A stretch of DNA of 64,000 nucleotides from Dermatophilus congolensis (GTDB taxonomy: Bacteria > Actinomycetota > Actinomycetes > Actinomycetales > Dermatophilaceae): positions 682,001-746,000 of the forward strand of contig NZ_LT906453.1 of the NCBI RefSeq assembly GCF_900187045.1, read 5' to 3'. Below the pieces are notes generated by a model. The model had not been told where the DNA came from. It was given only the letters and a program-made list of their open reading frames with translations, and did no database searches. Below are positions 44,223 through 52,554 of this stretch, one piece after another. How positions within the stretch are numbered: position 1 is the first letter of the stretch; the number at the start of each line of letters is the position of its first letter. The position numbers and the translations under genes were made by a program.

Positions 44223-45875
44223 GTGAGGACAGCCAGAATGCGAACAGTGGCGGTTGCCGGCGCGGTGGCGTTGGCTCTCGCCGGGTGTCAAAAAGCTGAC
44301 ACTGTGACTGACGGGTCCAAGAATGGCAATGGTTCTGCTTCGAGCTCACATGTTGGTGAGCAGAACGACCAGGGCAATTCGCAAGGGAAACAGCCCGGCA
44401 ATGGTTCCCAAAACGGTGCTGCTCAGGCTCCCGCTACGGGTGATGCCAGGCTTTCGAAGTTTTATACGCAGAAGCCTGTGTGGGAGACGTGCTCTGATAA
44501 TTCTGAGGGCGCATCGGCTAAGTGTGCATGGGTAAAGGTTCCGATTGATTATTCAAAGCCGGATGGGAAAACCGTTAAGCTGCGCGTCCTGAAAGTTGCG
44601 GCTAATGGCGCAAAGAATGGTCAGGCTCCGCGAGGGGCGTTGCTGGTTAACCCAGGTGGTCCGGGAGCTTCAGCTACGCAGTATGCGATGATGGCTGACT
44701 TTATTGTTTCTGGAACTATTCGGAAGAATTACGACATCGTTGGTTTCGATCCTCGCGGGGTTGGAAAATCGTCGCCAATGAAGTGTCTTGATGATGCATC
44801 AATGGATGCGGTAATGGGTGCTGACCCAACTCCGGATGATCAACGAGAAATAGAAATCGCTTATGGCGGTTTGGCGAAAATGGGCAAGGGATGCCAGCAG
44901 AAATATCCCGATTTGGTTGGGCACGTTTCGACAGCAGAAGCTGCGCGGGACATGGATGTGGTTCGTTCCGTTTTGGGCCAGCCTAAGCTGAACTATTTGG
45001 GCAAGTCGTACGGCACGTATCTCGGGGCAACGTATGCAGGATTGTTCCCTAAGAATGTCGGGAACATGATTCTCGATGGTGTTATGCCCCCTGACTTGAC
45101 CTCTGAGCAGGTCAGCTTGGGTCAAGCTGCTGGGTTTGAGTCGGCAACGCGTGCGTGGGCGAAGTCATGTACTTCTTCTGGGAAATGCCCGCTCGGTAAT
45201 GACGTCGAATCTGTCATGAAAGGCCTGAAAGACTTTTTCAAGCAGCTTGACTCAAAGCCTTTGCCGGTTAGTGGTAACCCGCGCATTAAGGAATTGACTG
45301 AAGGCTGGGCAACGATTGGTGTTGCGCAAGCCATGTACACGAAGACCTACTGGGACACCCTCACTGAGGCGCTTCAGTCGGCCAAGGATGGCGATGGGAC
45401 GCCGCTGTTTGCTTTGGCTTCGGAGTACGCCAGCCGTGATGACAACGGCGAGTACGAGAACAACACGATGCAGGTCATCAATGCAGTGAACTGCTTGGAT
45501 CGTGGTGCTCAGCGATGGGATGAAGCGCAGCTGAAGTCCAAGAAGGCCGAGTTCGAGTCGAAGGCTCCGGTGTGGGGTGGCATGATGTCTTTCGGCGGAA
45601 ATTCGTGTGCCGCGTGGCCGGTCCCGGCTACGGGTAAGATAGACAAGGTTTCCGCGCAAGGAAGCGGTCCGATTGTGGTCATCGGCACTACTCGTGATCC
45701 TGCTACGCCCTACGAATGGGCTAAGCGGCTTCATGATCAGCTGTCGAACAGTCGCCTCATTTCACATGAGGGAGACGGTCACACGGCTTACAAGACGGGC
45801 AGCAGTTGCGTGGACCAGGCGGTTGATGGGTATCTTATGAATGGCACACCGCCCAAGGACGGCCTCTCCTGCTGA
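44223..45875 (+). CDS. Secreted alpha/beta-hydrolase lipoprotein (tripeptidyl aminopeptidase-like)
   Basis: A 550-residue lipoprotein with lipobox LAGC and a Ser/Gly/Asn/Gln-rich linker, then an alpha/beta hydrolase of the Streptomyces tripeptidyl aminopeptidase / mycobacterial CaeA-like family. Catalytic residues visible: Ser in LGKSYGTYLGATYAG (GxSxG), Asp in GTTRDPATPYEWA and His in HEGDGHTAY. LLVNPGGPGAS and YDIVGFDPRGVGKSSPMKC are family motifs. AGGAG (44210-44214) sits 8 bases before GTG 44223 but only two before ATG 44217, so I use the GTG. It probably acts as an exopeptidase or esterase outside the membrane. A structured RNA or terminator follows. Confidence 0.88.
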   Translation: MRTARMRTVAVAGAVALALAGCQKADTVTDGSKNGNGSASSSHVGEQNDQGNSQGKQPGNGSQNGAAQAPATGDARLSKFYTQKPVWETCSDNSEGASAKCAWVKVPIDYSKPDGKTVKLRVLKVAANGAKNGQAPRGALLVNPGGPGASATQYAMMADFIVSGTIRKNYDIVGFDPRGVGKSSPMKCLDDASMDAVMGADPTPDDQREIEIAYGGLAKMGKGCQQKYPDLVGHVSTAEAARDMDVVRSVLGQPKLNYLGKSYGTYLGATYAGLFPKNVGNMILDGVMPPDLTSEQVSLGQAAGFESATRAWAKSCTSSGKCPLGNDVESVMKGLKDFFKQLDSKPLPVSGNPRIKELTEGWATIGVAQAMYTKTYWDTLTEALQSAKDGDGTPLFALASEYASRDDNGEYENNTMQVINAVNCLDRGAQRWDEAQLKSKKAEFESKAPVWGGMMSFGGNSCAAWPVPATGKIDKVSAQGSGPIVVIGTTRDPATPYEWAKRLHDQLSNSRLISHEGDGHTAYKTGSSCVDQAVDGYLMNGTPPKDGLSC

Positions 45876-45903
45876 TCACCCACCCCCAGTACGGGGAGGC
45901 CTA

Positions 45904-46018
45904 GGACGTTCCGCCCGGAACTGCAACTGGGTTGAGGCGCTACCACCCGCGCCTCCCCTGGTCGCCGCCGCTCCACCCGGCCTGCGACCAGCACTCCGGG
46001 CGGGGCGTCCGCTTTTTT
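45904..46018 (+). ncRNA. Candidate structured RNA or elaborate terminator
   Basis: An outer 16-bp stem (GGACGTTCCGCCCGGA, 45904-45919, with 45995-46010, two G-T pairs) encloses two more hairpins. Hairpin A is GAGGCGC/GCGCCTC (45934-45940/45949-45955), extended by GGG/CCC past a two-base bulge. Hairpin B is CTGGTCGC/GCGACCAG (45958-45965/45984-45991) with an inner GCCG/CGGC. TTTTTT follows at 46013-46018, so a plus-strand RNA would end there. It begins 28 bp after the hydrolase stop. It does not look like SRP, 6S or tmRNA. It may be a 3' UTR-derived RNA or simply a branched terminator. Confidence 0.5.
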
Positions 46019-46098
46019 GTCCTGGTGAGATGGGTGCCTCCGGTCGATTCGGAGTTTGCGCCCTTCACCTTGTACAGTGATTAAGCGCTTCGGCCTAC

Positions 46099-46171
46099 GC
46101 CGCCTTAGCTCAGTCGGCAGAGCGATTCACTCGTAATGAATAGGTCGTCGGTTCGATTCCGACAGGCGGCT
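46099..46171 (+). tRNA. tRNA-Thr (anticodon CGT)
   Basis: A full cloverleaf: acceptor GCCGCCT/AGGCGGC with discriminator T, D arm with AGCTCAGTCGGCAGAGC, anticodon stem ATTCA/TGAAT around CTCGTAA giving anticodon CGT, and T arm CGGTTCGATTCCG. CCA is encoded at 46172-46174. A perfect terminator starts 3 bp later. Confidence 0.96.
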
Positions 46172-46176
46172 CCAGC

Positions 46177-46206
46177 AACACCCTCCACTTCGTGGAGGGT
46201 GTTTTT
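46177..46206 (+). terminator. Terminator of tRNA-Thr
   Basis: AACACCCTCCAC (46177-46188) pairs with GTGGAGGGTGTT (46192-46203) around TTC, followed by TTT. A classic intrinsic terminator. Confidence 0.92.
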
Positions 46207-46545
46207 GTGTGTTGCGATCTTTGTAGAAGCCTCTTATCACTTTTCGCCAAAAGCGAACGTAGAAGTGCTGTCTCTATGGGGTGTGAGTATTTCGGGTTTT
46301 CAGGCGGTGAGATCTGCCCGATAAGGCCAATCACCTATGTGGCTTTCATGGCGCTCAAGGCCTCTTGGAGGCCGTGTGGCTGGCTTTCTGCACGATTTGT
46401 TGTCGATGTGCGGTTGTGCCTCTCGTGCTGCTGGGTAATCCTGCTGAAGATGTTCATCTATGGCGAACAAACGCCGGGCTCCCATAAGAGCCCGGCGGAG
46501 TGCCTAGAGTGCTTTCGCTAGAGAGCATGACTTCAAAGGTGTCTA
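46207..46545. other. Intergenic region without a supported gene
   Basis: About 340 bp between tRNA-Thr and the convergent CDF gene. Short frames on the plus strand lack ribosome sites, and the minus-strand frame over 46110-46334 (containing GIEPTTYSLRVNRS) is the well-known shadow of a tRNA gene. Only the hairpin at 46472-46497 is convincing. The stretch is less GC-rich than its surroundings. Confidence 0.5.
46472..46497 (-). terminator. Terminator of the CDF/ArsR operon
   Basis: CGCCGGGCTC (46472-46481) pairs with GAGCCCGGCG (46488-46497) around CCATAA. On the minus strand TTTGTT follows. It lies about 50 bp after the exporter stop. Confidence 0.75.
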
Positions 46546-47607
46546 TTAATGAACATGCTCAGCGTGTCCTCCTGCTACGGAGGCTGCTTCAAGCTGGAAA
46601 GTGCAGTGCTCCACTGCAATACCGTGATGAGAGTTCAAGCACATGGACAGATTCATCAGGACACGTTGGCTGTGGCCATTGAAAAAACAATCGTCATCGA
46701 GAACCACATGGGCGCTCAAACGCGGAAGCCCCGTGGCTACTGTGCTGGCGTGTAAGTCGTGGACTTCACGTACATGGGGTTGCTCCAAAATATGCGCCCG
46801 AACAGCCTCCAGATCTAGCCCGTCGGGAGTGCTTTCAAGCAAGATCGATCCTGACTCCCGCAATAACGCCACAGCGCGTGGCACGATCAGCGCTGCGACG
46901 AATAAACCTGCGATGGAATCAGCGAGTGTCCAGCCGGTGAAATAAAGAAGAACCCCAGCTAAGAGCACCGCTACCGACCCGAGAGCATCGTTAGCAACCT
47001 CCAGAAATGCCGCCTTCATGTTGAGATTGCTGTCTCGGCCTCCCAAAAGGACAAGAAGCGAAGCGAAGTTAGCGAGCAAGCCAAGCAGCCCAATGACAGC
47101 CAGGCCGTGCGAAGAAACCGGGGGAGGGTCGATAAGGCGCATGAGGCCCTCGTAGACGGCGTAACCGCCTACCAGAAGCAAAATGAATGCCTGCGCTGCC
47201 GAAGCGATGACCTCTGCGCGTTTTAGGCCCCATGTGTGGCGTGCGCTGGGTGGGCGGCTCATGAGCGTAGCTGCAGTAGCAGCCATGGCCAGGCCCAGGG
47301 TGTCTGTGAGCATGTGTGCTGCATCCACGAGCAGAGCAAGAGAGTCAAGAAGCGCAGCGCCTATCGCTTCAATAGCAAGTACAGAGCCGGTGATGCATAA
47401 CGCGATGAGGATGCGTGTGCGATTTGTGTGGCTGTCAGCGTGTGAGTGCGAGTGTCCGTGGGAATGGCCATGGCCATGGCTGTGGCCGTGGTCGTGGGAT
47501 TCTGTGTCAGCTTTTTGACGCCGCCGAGCACTCCGGCTGGCAAGGCAAGGGGGTTGAGCATGCTCATGGGCATGAAGGTGCACATGGCAGTGCCCGTGGC
47601 CGTTCAT
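46546..47607 (-). CDS. Cation diffusion facilitator (metal exporter)
   Basis: A 353-residue CDF protein with a very His-rich N-terminus (HGHCHVHLHAHEHAQ and later HDHGHSHGHGHSHGHSHSH), six membrane segments and a cytoplasmic C-terminal domain. TM2 has the metal site DAAHMLTD (H-x3-D). In TM5 the matching position reads EVAND, so Glu replaces the usual His of HxxxD. It should export zinc or a similar divalent ion in exchange for protons. Its ATG overlaps the stop of the ArsR regulator gene (ATGA), so the two form one operon. Confidence 0.9.
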   Translation of the reverse strand: MNGHGHCHVHLHAHEHAQPPCLASRSARRRQKADTESHDHGHSHGHGHSHGHSHSHADSHTNRTRILIALCITGSVLAIEAIGAALLDSLALLVDAAHMLTDTLGLAMAATAATLMSRPPSARHTWGLKRAEVIASAAQAFILLLVGGYAVYEGLMRLIDPPPVSSHGLAVIGLLGLLANFASLLVLLGGRDSNLNMKAAFLEVANDALGSVAVLLAGVLLYFTGWTLADSIAGLFVAALIVPRAVALLRESGSILLESTPDGLDLEAVRAHILEQPHVREVHDLHASTVATGLPRLSAHVVLDDDCFFNGHSQRVLMNLSMCLNSHHGIAVEHCTFQLEAASVAGGHAEHVH

Positions 47608-47969
47608 GCGTTGGCCTCCGCTGCTCTGGGATCAGTGATGGCCCCAAGGGTGTCAATGAGGCTTTCGGCGGCATGTAGTAAAGATCGGGTCAGCTCAGGT
47701 GCGGCAAGGGAGTAGTAGGTAGAGCGTCCTTCGTGGCGGATGTGCAGTAGACGGCTTTGTCGCATGCAGGCGATATGCGCAGACACCGTCGACTGGGCCA
47801 AACCAAGATGATTCACCAGCTCGACTACGCGCTGATCGCCCAGGAGAAGGTGGCGGATGATGGTTAGCCGGGTGCGGTCTGCGAAAGAGCGGAAGATGAG
47901 AACTGCAGTGGTGTCAGCTTCTGAGTGGCTGGTTGACGGTGAAGATGATGCGATGGGTGCCGATGTCAT
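47604..47969 (-). CDS. ArsR/SmtB-family metal-responsive repressor
   Basis: A 121-residue winged-helix protein: FADRTRLTIIRHLLLGDQRVVELVNHLGLAQSTVSAHIACMRQSRLLHIRHEGRSTYYSLA, the ArsR core with the DNA helix QSTVSAHIACM. The Cys in that helix and His residues nearby may take part in sensing, but no known metal site is exactly matched. It is the first gene of the operon with the CDF exporter, so it is very probably the local metal-dependent repressor. A palindromic operator lies 22 bp upstream of its start. Confidence 0.9.
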   Translation of the reverse strand: MTSAPIASSSPSTSHSEADTTAVLIFRSFADRTRLTIIRHLLLGDQRVVELVNHLGLAQSTVSAHIACMRQSRLLHIRHEGRSTYYSLAAPELTRSLLHAAESLIDTLGAITDPRAAEANA

Positions 47970-47990
47970 GCGGTGACCATAGAGGCGGCC

Positions 47991-48006
47991 TCACCCTAAA
48001 GGGTGA
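47991..48006. promoter_or_regulatory. Operator-like palindrome upstream of the arsR-CDF operon
   Basis: TCACCCT-AA-AGGGTGA is a perfect inverted repeat with 7-bp arms. It lies 22 bp upstream of the minus-strand ArsR start, where the promoter must be. ArsR-family dimers bind such 12-2-12 or shorter palindromes. Binding by the adjacent regulator is inferred. Confidence 0.65.
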
Positions 48007-48086
48007 AAGATTTTCCACAGATTGAGCGCGACTGAGATCGAAATACGGACAACTTTTCCCGGTGATTCGCCTGCCGGAGAAAGGAA

Positions 48087-48674
48087 CTAACTCACGATCG
48101 GACTGCGCCGCTCCAACAACAACACATCACGCCACTGCCCCTTACGTGCCCCGAAAGGCATCTTCCCCACACGCTCATACACGCCCACCTGACGAAAACC
48201 CAACGACTCGTGCAAAGCAATACTGGCCGTATTCTCCGGAAACACCAGACCAAGCAAAGTCCACGTCCCACCAGCTTCAGTGCGCCGAATGAACTCGCCC
48301 AACAACCCCTTGCCTACCCCACGGCCCCGCGCAGAAGAACGCACATAAAGACTATGTTCAACAACCCCCAGATAAATGGGCCGGGCAAAGGCATGAATAC
48401 CCCACGCCACCGCCAGGCAATCACCACTGGCGTCATCAACAGCAGCCAGGCAGTAGGGCGCGATCTTATGAGCGACAAACGTCTCCCAGTCCGGAGCAGC
48501 CGACGCAAAACTCGCGTTCTCTGTATCGATCCCCTCCTGATACGCAACACGACCACCGCGCTCCCACAACTCTCGCGATAAAGGAGCAACATGCCAATCA
48601 GCACGTGAGATTTGCGTCATAGAGCCAGTGTGCTGGGCATACACAGCAACAGGTGCACTGTGGGCGGCACTCAC
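48087..48674 (-). CDS. GNAT N-acetyltransferase (phosphinothricin acetyltransferase-like)
   Basis: A GNAT protein of the Pat/MnaT branch: EGIDTENASFASAAPDWETF near the N-terminus, then LGVVEHSLYVRSSARGRGVGKGLLGEFIRRTEAGGTWTLLGLVFPENTASIALHESLGFRQVGVYERVG, containing the acetyl-CoA loop RGRGVGKGL. Members acetylate methionine sulfoximine, phosphinothricin or related amines; the natural substrate is unknown. GTG 48674 overlaps the upstream CobW stop (GTGA), giving 195 residues; ATG 48620 (MTQISRADWHV) is also reasonable. Confidence 0.85.
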   Translation of the reverse strand: MSAAHSAPVAVYAQHTGSMTQISRADWHVAPLSRELWERGGRVAYQEGIDTENASFASAAPDWETFVAHKIAPYCLAAVDDASGDCLAVAWGIHAFARPIYLGVVEHSLYVRSSARGRGVGKGLLGEFIRRTEAGGTWTLLGLVFPENTASIALHESLGFRQVGVYERVGKMPFGARKGQWRDVLLLERRSPIVS

Positions 48675-49729
48675 CGCGTAAACCGATCAAACCGGTGCAG
48701 CTCTGCTCCCTGGCAAACCCTCCCATCAGACAGGCAGCCACGCAGCGCGGACTCCACCTCCCGACGCACGCCCTCCTGCGCCAACCCTGGACCAATCACC
48801 ACCAGCTGAGTCCGGCTCTCCTGACCCTCAGGAACACGAAAACGCTCAAAACCGAACCAATCACCCACGGCCTGAACCGTGTAATCACGATGCCCGCGAC
48901 GACTCACATGCACCCGCCCTTTAACGCGATACGCACCCGCAGAACGATTTTCAAGAAAATGAATCAACCGGGTCGGATCTACAGGCATTGACGAATCCAC
49001 ACTGACCGAAGAAAAACCAGCATGCCCATGATCGTGATGGTCATGACCACGCTCGCCATGACGCTGCTCAGCAAGAAAATCCGCAAACGAAAGCTGCCCA
49101 GTCGGCTCCTCATGCTCACCAGGATCAAATAGAAGCTCCGGATCAACACGGCCAAACATGGTGTGCACCACAGGGGTTGTCGGCGCATGCGCAGCCACAA
49201 CCGCATCGAGCCGCTCACGAGCACCAGCATCCTGAGCAATCTGGTCAGACTTGTTAATGACCAACAGCGAAGCAACCCGCAAATGATCAATAGCCACCGG
49301 AGCTGGATCAGGACTTCCCACCTCTGGCGTAGCCCAATCAGCCGCATCCAAAATCTCTACAACCCCACCAAAACGCACCGTAGAAACACTCGAAGAAAGC
49401 ACCATCCGCGCCAGCTCACGAGGCTCAGCAAGCCCAGAAGCCTCGATAAGAATCACATCCAAATCAAGTGAAGGCGCAGCTAAATCAGCAAGAGCACGAT
49501 CCAAATCGCCCGGATCAGCCAAACAACACAAACATCCACCAGAAAAAGTGGCCTTGGCATCCACTTGACCCTGGATAAGAAACGCATCCACGTTGATGTC
49601 ACCAAAATCGTTGACAATAACGCCTACACGTCCATGGCTTTGAGCAAGAATGTGGTTCAGCAAGGTGGTCTTGCCGCAGCCAAGCTTGCCGGACAACACC
49701 ACCACCGGAAGAGCAGGACGTGTACGCAT
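48671..49729 (-). CDS. CobW/ZNG1-family metallochaperone GTPase
   Basis: A 352-residue G3E GTPase. Walker A LSGKLGCGKTTLLNHIL, the metal motif CxCC in FSGGCLCCLADP, EASGLAEP, and the G4 motif in LLVINKSDQIA are all present. A His-rich loop (QRHGERGHDHHDHGHAG) suits zinc binding. The C-terminal CobW_C domain begins near RLIHFLENRSAGAYRVKGRVHVSRRGHRDYTVQAVGDWF. It may deliver zinc (or cobalt) to client enzymes. ATG 49729 is chosen since the domain begins 8 residues later; ATG 49765 would add 12. Nearby CDF and ArsR genes make a metal-homeostasis neighbourhood. Confidence 0.88.
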   Translation of the reverse strand: MRTRPALPVVVLSGKLGCGKTTLLNHILAQSHGRVGVIVNDFGDINVDAFLIQGQVDAKATFSGGCLCCLADPGDLDRALADLAAPSLDLDVILIEASGLAEPRELARMVLSSSVSTVRFGGVVEILDAADWATPEVGSPDPAPVAIDHLRVASLLVINKSDQIAQDAGARERLDAVVAAHAPTTPVVHTMFGRVDPELLFDPGEHEEPTGQLSFADFLAEQRHGERGHDHHDHGHAGFSSVSVDSSMPVDPTRLIHFLENRSAGAYRVKGRVHVSRRGHRDYTVQAVGDWFGFERFRVPEGQESRTQLVVIGPGLAQEGVRREVESALRGCLSDGRVCQGAELHRFDRFTR

Positions 49730-49835
49730 TGCCCTACCGTGCCATGCCCCAAGACCACACCCCATTCACCGGACACACCCCCACCCAAACCACCGATGGC
49801 GTTGCGTATTGCCCAAAATCTGTCAGGGTCAAAGG

Positions 49836-50303
49836 ATGAGCGACGAGAAAAAAATCACAATCTCCCGAACCATCGATGCCTCCCCACAAGCCATCTTCGA
49901 CATCCTGTCCAACCCCGCTCGCCACGCCGAGCTAGACGGAACCAACACCATCGTCTCCGACGACAAATCCGACCGAGTCACCGCAGTCGGAAACATATTC
50001 ACGATGAACATGAATGCCGAACACATGGGCGGAGACTATAAAACCGACAACCACGTCGTCGGATACGACAAAGATCGCCTCATCGCATGGAAAACCGCAC
50101 CAGCAGGCACCGAACCCAAAGGTTGGCAATGGATCTGGGAACTCACCCCCCAAAGCCAAGACCAAACCACCGTGACCCTGACCTACGACTGGTCAGCAGT
50201 CACCGACAAGGCACTGCTCAAAAAAATAACTTTCCCCGTTTTCCCACAAGAACAACTCGAAGCCAGCCTGGCTCATCTGGCCGAAACCGTCTCCGGCAGC
50301 TAA
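49836..50303 (+). CDS. SRPBCC-family protein
   Basis: A 155-residue START/Bet v1-like protein: KKITISRTIDASPQAIFDILSNPARHAELDGTN at the N-terminus, VVGYDKDRLIAWKTAP and TTVTLTYDWSAVTDK, ending in a C-terminal helix (EQLEASLAHLAETV). Such proteins bind hydrophobic ligands in a deep cavity; the specific role is unknown. The ATG at 49836 follows AAAGG closely. Transcribed divergently from the CobW gene. Confidence 0.82.
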   Translation: MSDEKKITISRTIDASPQAIFDILSNPARHAELDGTNTIVSDDKSDRVTAVGNIFTMNMNAEHMGGDYKTDNHVVGYDKDRLIAWKTAPAGTEPKGWQWIWELTPQSQDQTTVTLTYDWSAVTDKALLKKITFPVFPQEQLEASLAHLAETVSGS

Positions 50304-50372
50304 CACCACAGCAACCCTGCCTGGCTACCTCGGCTCGCAACGCCCCATCACAGTGCCGCGAGCCCATGCCCC

Positions 50373-50981
50373 ATGAGCTTCGACGACGTCATCCCAGCAG
50401 CCCGCGCCCTCCTAGGAGCCACCCTCAGCACTGACCGCGACGGCGGGCGCGTAAGCCTACGCATCACCGAAGTCGAAGCCTATGCAGGAGAAGAAGACCC
50501 CGCCTCACATGCCTACCGAGGGCCAAACAGCCGCAACGCTGCCATGTTTGGTCCGCCCTGGCGCGCCTACGTCTACCGACACATGGGCCTGCACACCTGC
50601 TTCAACATCGTCGTAGGAAAAGAAGGAACCCCCACCGGTATCCTCATCCGTGCTGGCGAAATCATTGAAGGAACAGCCCTAGCGCACCAACGCCGCAGCG
50701 AAAAAGGCCGCGTCCGATCCCCAAAAGAACTCGCCTCCGGGCCAGCACGGCTCACCGTCGCACTAGGCATCAACACCGCCGATAACAACGCTCCACTAGA
50801 CGGATCCACCGGAATCCAGCTCCGCTACGGCCCCCATACACCCGAGAGAAAAATCGCCACCGGACCCCGCGTTGGTGTCGGCTCCGCACGAGAAACTCTC
50901 GCCCGCTTTTGGATTTCCGGTAACCCCACCGTCTCCACCTACAAACCAGCACCCCCACCCCGCGCACGCCGAACAACGTGA
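50373..50981 (+). CDS. DNA-3-methyladenine glycosylase (AAG/MPG family)
   Basis: A 202-residue alkyladenine glycosylase of the AAG type. Family blocks: ITEVEAYAGEEDPASHAYRGPNSRNAAMFGPPWRAYVYRHMGLHTCFNIV, with the catalytic Glu in EVEAY and the intercalating Tyr region, then GILIRAGEIIEG and GPARLTVALGI. It removes 3-methyladenine and related damaged bases at the start of base-excision repair. Start at ATG 50373 fits the family N-terminus. Confidence 0.93.
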   Translation: MSFDDVIPAARALLGATLSTDRDGGRVSLRITEVEAYAGEEDPASHAYRGPNSRNAAMFGPPWRAYVYRHMGLHTCFNIVVGKEGTPTGILIRAGEIIEGTALAHQRRSEKGRVRSPKELASGPARLTVALGINTADNNAPLDGSTGIQLRYGPHTPERKIATGPRVGVGSARETLARFWISGNPTVSTYKPAPPPRARRTT

Positions 50982-50990
50982 GCTGGGCAC

Positions 50991-52486
50991 TCAGCCCTCG
51001 TTCACCGACAACCGAACCACCAAAGAAAACTGACCACTCTTGACCGGAGTGCGAGAAATCCCCAACGCACGCAACGCTTTCACACCCGAACGGTACTGCG
51101 CAGGCAACTCCTGCAGATACTGATCCTCAAAGGCATCAAGATCGACGTACGCAAGCTCAGCAACCGCTTCAGCAGGGTTAATGACACTGCGGAAAACATC
51201 GCTAGCCCTCAACGGGTTCTTCACATCAGGAGAAGCTACCGACCGCAAATGCTGAATATGCGGACTAGCCAACACACGATCACCCGACACCTGATGAGGA
51301 ATCAATGCCCCCAACGGCCCCAACAATTTCACCAGCGTGGAACTTACCGAGCGAAGCGTTGCCTGCGGATCCTTCGTCTTGGCCCGGAATGTCACCTCCG
51401 GTATCTGGCCGCCACCAGAGAACAACTCCCGCATACTCTGCCTACCGAGCACCACATCAACCTGTTCCTTACCAGCAACCACATCAACCTGACCACCCAA
51501 CAGCGTTGCCACAAACTCCGAAACCGTAAACCCGGTACGAGCACTTACCGCCTGCAGGCCCTCCTTTATCGGAAGCCCAGGAATATTCACTACCCCCTTT
51601 AACGCAGGCCACCACCGCTCCACTAGGTCACCACCATCAACGGAAGACAACAGCGCCCCCGTATCGCCAGGAAAATCCGACACATGAGTAGCAACACCCT
51701 CATCCGGAAGATCCACACCACGCGTCACCGAAGCAAACTCAGCACGATCTGCAGCAAAACGCAGCGTGCCTGCCGTATGCCCCACCAGCCCGGACTTCTT
51801 AACCAAACCAGCCCCAGCAAACTGAGCCACCCCAGCATGATTCACCCACGCTGTCGCCACGCCACGCTCACCCAACGCCGCCACATCAGAAACAAAAGCC
51901 TCATGGTCAGCAAGGCGCCCACCACTCAACTGCGATTGAACAGCAGCCTTAGCCTTCTTCGGAACCACCACGACGTAATCCCTGTCAAACACATACGACA
52001 GCGACCCTGCCCTGCCAGAAAACCCCTCAAACGTGGACAAACTGCGCTCAGCAACTTCACGATCTTTCACCTGCAGCGCCACAACCGTGACCGGAGCACC
52101 CCCAGCAGTAACAGGAGGAAGCAGCGCTATCCCACCCCGCCTACCCAGCCACGGCTTCACATCTCTGGCGTAATCAACAGGACCAAGACCCTCGGCAAGC
52201 TGTTGCCCCGCCCCAAACACAACCTGGGCAGGATCAGACTCCGACACAGCTTTCTTCGCCGCTGGAAACGTATTGAATAACCGAAACGCCCCCAATTTCT
52301 GACGCATCGACGGATCCAAATCCACCGCCGCATACGCAAAAGCACTCGACGGAACCACAGTTTCAGGCTGGGAACCACTGACAACCCATTGAACAAAGCC
52401 AGGCCGAACGCCGCGCCCCCGACAACCACCGCACAAGCAGCCACCGAACCCGACACGACGACGCCCCGGCTACGCCAACCAGTCAT
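50991..52486 (-). pseudogene. DUF3352 membrane-anchored protein, broken by a frameshift
   Basis: The DUF3352 domain (VVPSSAFAYAAVDLDPSMRQKLGAFRLFNTFPA ... ARTGFTVSEFVATLLGGQVDVVAG ... ALRALGISRTPVKSGQFSLVVRLSVNEG) reads in one frame from about 52380 down to 50991. The N-terminal membrane anchor that such proteins need (MTGWRSRGVVVSGSVAACAVVVGGAAFGLALFNGLS) is in another frame starting at ATG 52486. A missing base near 52378-52390 (a CCC run is at 52385) would join FNGL-S to SGSQPETVVPSS. The only start in the domain frame, 52436, gives a nonsense N-terminus. Function of DUF3352 is unknown. True mutation and sequencing error are both possible. Confidence 0.75.
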
Positions 52487-52554
52487 GACAAAAACTCACT
52501 TCGGGCCATCAGAACAACCAACCCACGCGAGCCAGACCAGAAATTGAGAAAAAC

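Noticed and set aside
46110-46334. Minus-strand frame with GIEPTTYSLRVNRS
   Set aside because: This peptide is the well-known artefact of reading a tRNA gene backwards; tRNA-Thr is there.
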